DNA of 64,000 nt, from contig PAPI01000036.1 in assembly GCA_002708845.1 (NCBI GenBank), positions 1-64,000 on the forward strand, in the 5' to 3' direction. Positions 18,901-25,575 of this stretch are shown here, piece by piece. The stretch's first letter is position 1. Each line of letters begins with the position of its first letter. Made by a program: the position numbers and the translations under genes. The notes under the pieces are model-generated. The model had not been told where the DNA came from. It made no database searches and saw only the letters and a list, made by a program, of their open reading frames with translations. This DNA comes from Leeuwenhoekiella sp. GTDB taxonomy: Bacteria > Bacteroidota > Bacteroidia > Flavobacteriales > Flavobacteriaceae.

Positions 18901-21476
18901 GGAGCCAGTTTTTTTGAAAACACATCTACCGAAAAATCCCCGCCGCCTTCATAAACTTTGGTCAAGAAAGTAGCCTGAAGCATTCCGGGGGCTTTACCGC
19001 TCAATTCAATTTTTTTAGTGAAATCAAGCTTTCCATCAGCATTCAGCTCCTGTTGTTCTAAAATTGGGATTTCAACCTCATTAAAGCGGCGTACAGGATC
19101 TGTGAACGTATAGTTTTTAAATTCCGGAAAATCAGCTGATGTACTTCTCAGCGTTGCGGTGATATCTGCTTTGAGATTGCGTGCGGGAGCACCGTGCAAC
19201 CAGGAGGCGCTAATGCTTCCGTCAACGGGTTTTGATGCGGTTAAATAGGTGTCTTTAAAATCAAGTTTGATCTTGAGTCTGTTGGGTTTTACCGTCGCGA
19301 CCCGTAATCTTTTGGTAAACTTTACCCCGCCTACGGTAATCGTGGCCGTCCAGTTTCCGGTAGGATCGGTTTCATTCGTTCTAATAGGAAAATAGTAAAA
19401 TCCGTGATTGCGATCGCCGGGCATACCTTTATCAGATAAGGACGAACTGATCACATTGCGCAGTACGAGTTTGCCTCGGGCATCGGTCACCTCAAGCTTT
19501 ACCGGGTGTTCTGCCGGCAGCGGATTTGCCAGATCGTTAAGCACAAAAGTGAGGTGTATGCTGTCGCCGGGACGATGTACTCCCCGTTCAGTATAGATGT
19601 AGCCCTGAAGCCCTTTTTCTAACTTATTGCCGCTTATGTCAAAATTGCTAAGGGATAGGGCATTTCCGTCTTTAAGATCGGCATAGGCATAGTTATTACG
19701 TTGCTGCGCAACTGCAAAAGCAACCTGCCTGTCATTTTTGAAGGATGCCAGGCCGTCAAGATCTGTTTTAAGGGATTTGATAAGTTGCTGCTGGTAGTTG
19801 TACAGGCGTATTTCTACTCCCATCTCAGGCTGGGCGGTAATGAGATTGGAGGTGGCGAAATCGTAATTTCCGTTTTCACTCTCTTTAACGATTAAGCCCA
19901 GATCAGAACCCAATACATTGGTTTTTGCAAACCGGTCTTCGTTATAATAGGCCGGGTGACACGGGTTGTCTTCTTCTTCCCAATTGTAAACCCGATTACG
20001 CCAGGAGTAACGCATATTATCCCAGTATTCCATTTCGCGAACGTCAGCATCATCCTGCGTATCGTAATACTCTTCATAGGCTTCTTCGAGGTAGGCTTCT
20101 TCTTTGGTTTGAGTGTCGTCAGAAGACGCATCCGGGCAGGGATAAAGGCTGTAGCCGGGTTCAAAACTGAATTCCACACGGTACAAAGCTCCCGGGTCTG
20201 CCTTAAAAAACTCAGAAAGATCAAGAGCATAGGCGCGCCAGAGTCCGTTTTGGGCAATACTGTTGTCTACTAGCGGAATGGTTTTTTTTGCAATACGACG
20301 GCCCACACGGTTAAGATCGTAGCTGTCAGTGCTACTTAAAGAGGTCGACTGTAAATACTGCAACATGTTGTTTTGGTACACCTTAATGACACGAACATCA
20401 ACCGCAGAAAGATTGACAGCCTCAAAATAGAGTGGTGTTTTAGAAGAAGCGGGTAGAATGCTACCGTTAGAGATTAAACGCACCTGAGGTTTGAGTTGTT
20501 CAAATGAAATTTGCTGTGTTGTTTCTTCTCTTAAGGCAGAGCCATAAGCATTGCGTATTCCTTTATTTAGGGTAAGCTTAACGCTGACGGTAAGTTGCTC
20601 TCTTGGGTAAACGGTAAGTACATTGCCCTGTACCTCGTACCTTAAATTTTGAAGACTGTCTAATTCTACCAGGCCTTCAAAATTTTGCTCCATTTCAAGG
20701 GGATCTGAAAAGTTGATGCTTACTGAAGTTTCTGGAGCCAGGGCTGTAGTAACATCGACTACGGTAAATCGTGATTGTGCAGGTATGTTTAAGGTACTCT
20801 GTCCTTGATTTTTGCTTCCTATAGGTTTGCCGTCCCAAGCGATGCGTATTTGTGAATTCTCTTTTTTGCGGTGAATGCTGTCTATCGTAAAATTAAAAAA
20901 TGAAGCTTTTGCAGTGTCAACAGGCCAGTCAATGCGGAGTGCTTTGCCTTCCTGGCTGGCTTTGATGAGTTTTTTAACAGCACTGATGGTAGAGCGGTCT
21001 GCGGTCTCTATTGAGCCGGTAAGATATTGCCACTCCTGATTATAGGATTGCAGGTTGCCCAAATTGATTTTAAAATTTGGGGTAATGGTTTTAAAACTAA
21101 ACGTATAGCTGCGATACTCGGGCGCAACATCCTCGAAGAATCGACTCAGCTTAAGCGTGATGGTATATTCGGTATCGGGAATGAGCGGTTCTTCAGGCAC
21201 AAACACAAGTGAGGTTCCGTTTTTAAGAAGTAGCTGACCTTCTGTTTTAGGGTATACAATGAGATATTCTGAAGGTATTTTTTGATCGCTCTCAAACTGC
21301 GTGGCGGGTTTTGCCAATTCTATTTTAATAGGTGCTGTTGCAGGTACCCGTCCAAAAGTATTGAAGGCGATATATTCCTTGAATTTAAAAATATTATCAT
21401 CTTCTTTTTGATTTTGATGACAACTGGTGAGTATTAAACCAATTAATAGAACAAGAAGTACAGAAATACGGTTCAT
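15909..21476 (-). CDS. bacterial alpha-2-macroglobulin (thioester protease trap)
   Basis: Large periplasmic lipoprotein of the MG2 family, 1855 residues. Bacterial members are thought to trap foreign proteases and protect the envelope when peptidoglycan is being repaired by PBP1C. Visible landmarks: a lipobox LILTSC (Cys19), macroglobulin beta-sandwich repeats, GYIYTERGVHRPGD, a flexible region mid-protein, the thioester motif GCAEQ with Cys1416, then an alpha/alpha toroid. CAEQ replaces the commoner C-[GL]-EQ, but Cys, Glu and Gln are kept. The ATG at 21476 is chosen because the signal peptide begins there; the frame stays open to 21512. pbpC follows. Confidence 0.93.
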   Translation of the reverse strand: MNRISVLLVLLIGLILTSCHQNQKEDDNIFKFKEYIAFNTFGRVPATAPIKIELAKPATQFESDQKIPSEYLIVYPKTEGQLLLKNGTSLVFVPEEPLIPDTEYTITLKLSRFFEDVAPEYRSYTFSFKTITPNFKINLGNLQSYNQEWQYLTGSIETADRSTISAVKKLIKASQEGKALRIDWPVDTAKASFFNFTIDSIHRKKENSQIRIAWDGKPIGSKNQGQSTLNIPAQSRFTVVDVTTALAPETSVSINFSDPLEMEQNFEGLVELDSLQNLRYEVQGNVLTVYPREQLTVSVKLTLNKGIRNAYGSALREETTQQISFEQLKPQVRLISNGSILPASSKTPLYFEAVNLSAVDVRVIKVYQNNMLQYLQSTSLSSTDSYDLNRVGRRIAKKTIPLVDNSIAQNGLWRAYALDLSEFFKADPGALYRVEFSFEPGYSLYPCPDASSDDTQTKEEAYLEEAYEEYYDTQDDADVREMEYWDNMRYSWRNRVYNWEEEDNPCHPAYYNEDRFAKTNVLGSDLGLIVKESENGNYDFATSNLITAQPEMGVEIRLYNYQQQLIKSLKTDLDGLASFKNDRQVAFAVAQQRNNYAYADLKDGNALSLSNFDISGNKLEKGLQGYIYTERGVHRPGDSIHLTFVLNDLANPLPAEHPVKLEVTDARGKLVLRNVISSSLSDKGMPGDRNHGFYYFPIRTNETDPTGNWTATITVGGVKFTKRLRVATVKPNRLKIKLDFKDTYLTASKPVDGSISASWLHGAPARNLKADITATLRSTSADFPEFKNYTFTDPVRRFNEVEIPILEQQELNADGKLDFTKKIELSGKAPGMLQATFLTKVYEGGGDFSVDVFSKKLAPYTHFAGIHAPETREYDSYYTDEEVKFDLASVTEAGKPASGRVLQVQLFKIEWRWWFSRSSDNLSHYENTSVYKPVQNFDVTTNANGKAVAKITVPEKESGRYLLRVIDKNSSHATGLTTYFFRNWSNLPAGEGDSAKMLVFSSDKETYQVGDEAVIKFPSQKAGKALLSIENGTQVLSKRWVDTEAQETLVRIPITSTMAPNVYVHISLLQPHAQTLNDRPIRLYGIIPLLVEDPATRLEPKIQMPSELKPEESFKVKVSETNGKAMAYTLAVVDEGLLDLTRYETPQIHNAFYARQALGVKTFDMYDDVIGAFSGSVDNIFAIGGGDMAAGAKNRKADRFKPVVKFLGPFYLEAGQTASHQIQMPNYIGSVRTMVVAGNTRTGAYGSAEATTPVRKPLMVLASLPRKLAPGEQLTLPVTVFAMDKKVRDVTVSIKTSEALSPKNGSTQNIRFTETGEQLVNFDFDVKRTNAVQKFEITATGGGERATYSVEIDVENPNPISQRTKHYTLEPNKELEISYSSFGVKGTNTAVLEFSTLPQIDFTKRLQYLIGYPYGCAEQTTSSGFPQLYLNAIFELNSTQQKETQKNIKATIDRLGMLQRPEGGVSYWPGERDADAWATSYAGHFMLEAQKQGYTLPLTFLSNWLNYQKNAARQWRNGATSYNSSLTQAYRLYTLALAGQPELAAMNRLRESGELTNSSRWRLAAAYALAGKKQVANALAAKANLEFNNNRELQYSYGSVLRNKAMALETMILLGDKREQELAESIAKDLSSGNWYSTQTTAFSLLSLSKLLIANGGKSIAVQAGQQKLNTKKGFITSDLPVADNEQKVTIKNENANKVYVSLVQQGKLPLGEELAEQRNLSVKTVFVDNAGKTLYADRLRQGTGFKAKVTVTNTSLNEVDHIALAQYIPSGWEIVNTSFTALGGGASGKARYTDIRDDRVYFYFDLKSKESRTFEIDLNASFLGTYYLPGTQAEAMYDNDYFARNKGNWIRVFQ

Positions 21477-21920
21477 AGAAATCTTATATAGAATAGACGG
21501 CGTGTATAACACAAACAGGATTCGTGTAAAGGTAAAATACGTTTTTTAGACGGCATAGTGGTTTTCAAAAGGGAAATGTGACGCTCTTTAAAATTTAATT
21601 CCTGACTATAAATGGGTTATGCACAAGTTTAATTTCAATTATCTTCACAGTTCTTACATTTCAAATAAAAATATAGTTGATGACGATTTAGTGTAATTTC
21701 TTATCGATGAAATGCACAAATAGTCAATTAAACGATTTAGCTTATAATTACCTTAAGTCGACAAAAGGCATTTTATGAAGTCTAAAAGTGTTAAAGTTTA
21801 TATTATTTTTGTTAAAAAATAGCTTAATATCGACGAAATACACAAAATGGCTGTTTAAAGGTTGTAGGAATAAAAAATCCTACTTATGTTTGTCTCAACA
21901 TAACTCATAAACCCCAAATC
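21477..21920. other. non-coding divergent region between alpha-2-macroglobulin and CAP genes
   Basis: About 440 AT-rich bases without a credible gene. It holds two near-identical 19-base copies, TATCGATGAAATGCACAAA at 21702-21720 and TATCGACGAAATACACAAA at 21828-21846 (17 of 19 identical, 126 bases apart), and at its right end the CAP gene promoter with an inverted repeat. Confidence 0.6.
21862..21892 (+). promoter_or_regulatory. promoter with internal inverted repeat for the CAP gene
   Basis: TTG (21862-21864) and TATGTTTG (21885-21892) are 20 bases apart and match the Bacteroidota -33/-7 pattern, the -7 box exactly. Between them GTAGGA (21864-21869) and TCCTAC (21878-21883) form a perfect 6-bp inverted repeat, which could be an operator. 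The start codon is about 28 bases downstream of the -7 box. Confidence 0.6.
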
Positions 21921-22482
21921 ATGAGAACTTTTACTACAAGCCTTTTGGCTCTTACTTTTACTGTATTATTTTCCAGCTGTTCACAAGATGAAGAGCTGAT
22001 GCCAACTGAAGAAGCAACTTTAGAAGTTGCTGCAAACCTTACTGTCGAAGAAGCATTTGCACAAGAGGTGCTTGCTGAAGTGAACCAACACCGCACAAGT
22101 ATTGGTTTGTCTCCGCTTAAGGCTAACAATGACTCTAAGGGTCAGGCGTCAAATCACTCTAAGTATATGGCTACCAAAGGACAGATCAGCCACGATAATT
22201 TTTTCAAGCGTTCTGATTATTTAAAATCTAAAGGAGCTGGTCGTGTAAGTGAAAATGTAGCTTTTGGCTATCGTACTGCAAAAGAGGTGGTTGCAGCCTG
22301 GATTAAGAGCGACAGTCACCGTGAAGCGCTTGAAGGAAATTTCACTCATAGTGGAATATCAGTAGTGAAAAATGATAAAGGAACTGCTTTTTTTACACAA
22401 ATCTTTATCACCAAATAAGCCCCAAATCATGATTACCCCAGATCATAATTAAACAAGTCAATTACAACAAACCCCAAATCAT
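21912..22482 (+). repeat. dispersed CCCCAAATCAT motifs around the CAP gene
   Basis: The 11-mer CCCCAAATCAT occurs at 21912-21922 (running into the CAP start codon), at 22420-22430 directly behind the CAP stop codon, and at 22472-22482. A one-base variant, CCCCAGATCAT, is at 22436-22446. TCAATTACAACA is also present twice between 22450 and 22530. Confidence 0.75.
21921..22418 (+). CDS. CAP (SCP/PR-1) domain lipoprotein
   Basis: Secreted or surface lipoprotein with a CAP domain. The 165-residue protein has a signal with lipobox FSSC, an acidic spacer, then the domain with its hallmark segments: the conserved helix around EVNQHRTSIGLSPL, HDNFFKR with the metal-region histidine, SENVAFGY, and AWIKSDSHREALEGNFTHSGISV. 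Bacterial CAP proteins are widespread but their activity is poorly known. It stands alone with its own promoter; hairpins follow at 22581-22682. Confidence 0.9.
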   Translation: MRTFTTSLLALTFTVLFSSCSQDEELMPTEEATLEVAANLTVEEAFAQEVLAEVNQHRTSIGLSPLKANNDSKGQASNHSKYMATKGQISHDNFFKRSDYLKSKGAGRVSENVAFGYRTAKEVVAAWIKSDSHREALEGNFTHSGISVVKNDKGTAFFTQIFITK

Positions 22483-22580
22483 TTTTTAAAACCCCAAAAC
22501 CCCAGGATTACAAAATCAATTACAACATTCACAACATTTACAAAATTCAAGACTTTAAGTTGGTTTTGTTATGTTAGATG

Positions 22581-22600
22581 CAGCAGGTGGGGACCTGCTG
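22581..22600. terminator. perfect hairpin downstream of the CAP gene
   Basis: CAGCAGGT (22581-22588), a GGGG loop and ACCTGCTG (22593-22600) form a perfect 8-bp hairpin, followed by TTTCGCTTT. The T run is weak, so it may be a terminator or a structured 3' end. A tandem AGTCCGGA/AGTCCGGC follows directly. Confidence 0.55.
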
Positions 22601-22639
22601 TTTCGCTTTAAGTCCGGAAGTCCGGCAACGGGTTTAACC

Positions 22640-22682
22640 AAAGAAATCCCTTCGCAACTCATGTGTGAAGGGATTTTCTTTT
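22640..22682. terminator. intrinsic terminator between CAP gene and ABM pseudogene
   Basis: AAAGAAATCCCTTC (22640-22653) pairs with GAAGGGATTTTCTTT (22667-22681) with a single bulged base, and T-rich ends occur on both strands. It can end transcripts from both the CAP side and the ABM side. Confidence 0.7.
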
Positions 22683-22700
22683 ATATAATGTGAGTATATC

Positions 22701-23017
22701 TTATTCTGCGATACGTTTAAAATGATATTCACGTTCCACTTTACAAACACGCACGCTGTAGTTGTCGTACCATGTTGTTTTGCCCAGATGTTGTGCTTTT
22801 AGATGCTCGAGATTGTTTTCCAGTTGAGAAGATCTGCTTCGGTTTGCCAGTAAGAGATGGTAATACCTACTTCGCTTCGGGTGTGGTCCATACCCAAATA
22901 GCCTGTTTGCTGTTGAGCAAGATGTTCCATTTGTGCAGCCATCTCGTTATAACCTGTAGTGTTTTCGCTTTGCGTAGAAGTAAAAATCACTGCGTAGTAA
23001 GGTTTGAATACCTGCAT
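22701..23017 (-). pseudogene. ABM-like monooxygenase gene with a one-base frameshift
   Basis: Antibiotic-biosynthesis-monooxygenase-like protein (ferredoxin-like fold, usually a small dimeric oxygenase or a protein of unknown activity). The reading frame from ATG 23017 (MQVFKPYYAVIFTSTQSEN, then GITISYWQTEADLLNWK) hits a stop at 22799. Moving one base in the four-A run at 22816-22819 restores a coherent C-terminus, NNLEHLKAQHL then WYDNYSVRVCKVEREY, ending with TAA at 22701. One missing A would give a 105-residue protein of normal family length. It is either a real inactivating mutation, a slippage site or a sequence error. Confidence 0.8.
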
Positions 23018-23060
23018 GTTTAATAGTATTAGTCGGGACTTATATAAGTGGAAAGCATTC

Positions 23061-23618
23061 TTATTCTTTAGTTGGAACCTCTGCTGTATCGAGATTATTC
23101 AATACCTGTTGTGCGGCAATTTTGGCCTCATTAACATAGCCGCTATCTTTTTGGGTAATGTATTCTAAATCTTTGCGGGATTTAGTTTGATACTGATTGA
23201 TGAATTTTTGAATTTTTTGTTGTTCTCTTTTCTTCTCCAGATTAATTTCTTCTTCCAACGAAGATTTATGAGGGAAAGCGGAATCAAGCAAATCTTTGTT
23301 AGTCGCTATAAATGCAATGCTAAGCACAATGAAGGTAATGTTAAGGCGTAAAAATATCAGGCTGAAAGTTAATTTTACCACAAATGGATCATATAGGTTT
23401 AGAATACCTCCAGCCAGTGTTAGTGTAAATACAATAACATAGGACTTTTTGTGTCTTAAGTATAAAAATAATGAGCTGCTGAATAAGGCAAATCCTATAT
23501 AATAATCAAGCGTTAATTGGTTTCCGGTTATGATTACTAAGATTACTGATACAATGAAAAGAACAATGGCTATGAGTAATGCAGTGAGCTCAACGTAGTT
23601 AACCTCTTTAGTCTTCAT
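23061..23618 (-). CDS. membrane protein of unknown function
   Basis: I do not recognise a family. The product (185 residues from the ATG at 23618) has four likely membrane helices in the first 110 residues, among them VELTALLIAIVLFIVSVILV and NITFIVLSIAFIAT, then a charged helical tail (about 65 residues, EEEINLEKKREQQKIQKF) likely to form a coiled coil in the cytoplasm. The ATG at 23618 is preferred to 23636. It overlaps the end of the peptidase gene by 11 bases, so the two are probably translated together. Confidence 0.7.
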   Translation of the reverse strand: MKTKEVNYVELTALLIAIVLFIVSVILVIITGNQLTLDYYIGFALFSSSLFLYLRHKKSYVIVFTLTLAGGILNLYDPFVVKLTFSLIFLRLNITFIVLSIAFIATNKDLLDSAFPHKSSLEEEINLEKKREQQKIQKFINQYQTKSRKDLEYITQKDSGYVNEAKIAAQQVLNNLDTAEVPTKE

Positions 23619-24666
23619 TCTCCCCATAAATCCCAAGGGTTAACTCCCCCTGATCGTTCATATAAGCGCGGTACATCCCTTCAGTATTAAATTCCATGGA
23701 TGGGTTGCCGTAGTGATCTAAAGCGACAATACCACCGGTTCCGCCCAGTTTGGTCAGTTTTTCCTGAATGACATTATGCGTTGCGTCTTTCAGGTTTTTT
23801 CCGGCATATTCCATCTGAGCACTGATGTCGTAAGCAACCTGCCCACGGATGAAATACTCACCCCAACCGGTTGATGAAACGCCGCAAGTAGCATTATTGG
23901 CATAGGTTCCACTTCCTATAATCGGGGAGTCGCCAATACGGTTATATCTTTTATTGGTCATTCCGCCTGTAGAAGTTCCCGCGGCTAGATTTCCATTTTT
24001 GTCCAGAGCAACACAACCTACCGTACCAAACTTTTCATCTTTGATAAAGGGATCAATAAAAGCCGAAGCTGCAGTTACGGAGTCATTTTTCTCCCGCTCC
24101 AGAATGCGTTGTAAGGCGTCATAGCGGTTTTGAGTAAAGAAATAGGAAGGATCTACCAGCTCAATGCCCTTTTCAGCAGCAAACGTTTCGGCTCCCTTCC
24201 CGCTTAATAAGACATGTTCTGATTTGGTCATCACTTCATAAGCCAGATTAATGGGGTTTTTTACATTTGTCACCCCTGCAATGGCTCCGGCATTGAGCGT
24301 AGCGCCATCCATAATAGAAGCATCTAGTTCGTTAACGCCCTCGTGATTAAAAACCGCTCCTTTTGCAGAATTGAATAATGGAGAATCTTCCATTATATTT
24401 ATAGTGCGCTGTACCGCCTCCAGACTGGTTCCTCCATTTTTTAGAATCTCATATCCTGTTTTAATGGCTTCACTAAGCTTTGCTTTGTAAGCAGATTCTA
24501 GCGAATCGGTCATATTTTCTTTAAGGATGGTTCCTGCACCGCCGTGAATAATTATAGCAAAATCCTGTTGTTCAGGTGTGTTTTGTGCTGTTTTGGTCTC
24601 TGTGTTTTCCTGCTTGCAGGCTACAATAAAAACGAGGAGTAGAAAAAGGAGTAAATGATTCTTCAT
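23608..24666 (-). CDS. isoaspartyl peptidase/L-asparaginase (Ntn-hydrolase), lipoprotein
   Basis: Plant-type asparaginase that splits isoaspartyl dipeptides and L-asparagine. The 352-residue precursor has a lipobox (FIVAC, Cys17), so the enzyme is probably periplasmic. It should cleave itself before Thr215 in FGTVGCVALD, freeing the N-terminal nucleophile; the following GTSTGGMTNKRYNRIGDSPIIG segment supplies substrate-binding residues. HGGAGTI near the N-terminus is also typical. A membrane protein gene follows with an 11-base overlap. Confidence 0.94.
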   Translation of the reverse strand: MKNHLLLFLLLVFIVACKQENTETKTAQNTPEQQDFAIIIHGGAGTILKENMTDSLESAYKAKLSEAIKTGYEILKNGGTSLEAVQRTINIMEDSPLFNSAKGAVFNHEGVNELDASIMDGATLNAGAIAGVTNVKNPINLAYEVMTKSEHVLLSGKGAETFAAEKGIELVDPSYFFTQNRYDALQRILEREKNDSVTAASAFIDPFIKDEKFGTVGCVALDKNGNLAAGTSTGGMTNKRYNRIGDSPIIGSGTYANNATCGVSSTGWGEYFIRGQVAYDISAQMEYAGKNLKDATHNVIQEKLTKLGGTGGIVALDHYGNPSMEFNTEGMYRAYMNDQGELTLGIYGENED

Positions 24667-24809
24667 AGTTTGATTTTTATAGCTTCTAAAATACGGAAAA
24701 AGCAGGGTTAATGCTCCTAATCGTTTTGTTTCTACAACAGCATTGCACGAGAAGCCTTTATTTTTTTACCGTAATTAATATTGTAATTTTAGCTGTAAAC
24801 AAAAGTAGT

Positions 24810-25343
24810 ATGTCAATTGCAAAACCCTTTAATCTAACCCAATGGGTGGAAGAAAACCGCGAATTACTCAAGCCGCCGGTAGGAAATAAAAACCTGTACA
24901 AAGATGCCGATGATTATATCGTGATGGCTGTTGCCGGGCCCAACGCCCGTAAAGATTATCATTATAATGAGACCGAAGAATTGTTTTACCAGCTCGAAGG
25001 TGAGATTGAAGTACACATCCAGGAAGATGGCAAAAAACGTACGATGAAATTAGGCCCGGGCGATATGTACCTGCATCCTGCAAAAGTGCCGCATTCTCCG
25101 GTGCGTAAGCCGGGTTCAATAGGTCTTGTAGTTGAGCGAAAACGCGCTGACCTGGAAGGCAAAGACGGTTTGTTATGGTTTTGCGACAACTGCAATCATA
25201 AATTATATGAAGTCTATTTTCCTTTAAACGATATTGAAAAAGACTTCTTAAAGCACTTTAAAGAATTCTACGGAAATAAAGAATTGCGTACCTGCGACAA
25301 TTGCGGGACGGTGATGGAAGCCGATCCACGTTTTACGGAATAA
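24810..25343 (+). CDS. nbaC: 3-hydroxyanthranilate 3,4-dioxygenase
   Basis: Opens the ring of 3-hydroxyanthranilate in the kynurenine pathway, giving the precursor of quinolinate. The 177-residue cupin has iron ligands His51, Glu57 and His95 with the exact family spacing, and the C-terminal rubredoxin-like metal site of bacterial and fungal enzymes (Cys125/Cys128 and Cys162/Cys165). The start at 24810 (MSIAKPFNLTQW) fits the family; the frame open from 24711 adds a non-conserved extension. A terminator follows, so it may be a single-gene unit. Confidence 0.95.
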   Translation: MSIAKPFNLTQWVEENRELLKPPVGNKNLYKDADDYIVMAVAGPNARKDYHYNETEELFYQLEGEIEVHIQEDGKKRTMKLGPGDMYLHPAKVPHSPVRKPGSIGLVVERKRADLEGKDGLLWFCDNCNHKLYEVYFPLNDIEKDFLKHFKEFYGNKELRTCDNCGTVMEADPRFTE

Positions 25344-25364
25344 GCTTTTAATAATAAAATAAAG

Positions 25365-25389
25365 AGTGCGCTACAAGGCGCACTTTTTT
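25365..25389 (+). terminator. intrinsic terminator after 3-hydroxyanthranilate dioxygenase gene
   Basis: AGTGCGC (25365-25371) and GCGCACT (25378-25384) form a perfect 7-bp stem with a 6-base loop and a run of six T. Confidence 0.85.
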
Positions 25390-25575
25390 GGCACCACCAA
25401 ACGGGTTTAATACTCCCGAGGCTTCCATGGAAATTAAAAATTATTTCTAACGCATGCCTCGTGTGCTTACCTCAATGTGTTTTATTGCGAATATGCTAAA
25501 TAATGCTTTAAAACCCTTTTTGAATTTATTAACTTCGAAAGGTTTAAAATACAATTCTAAGAAAACTATAAAATA

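Noticed and set aside
24711-24809. N-terminal extension of 3-hydroxyanthranilate dioxygenase
   Set aside because: Hydrophobic, not conserved in the family; the iron-ligand spacing fits the start at 24810.
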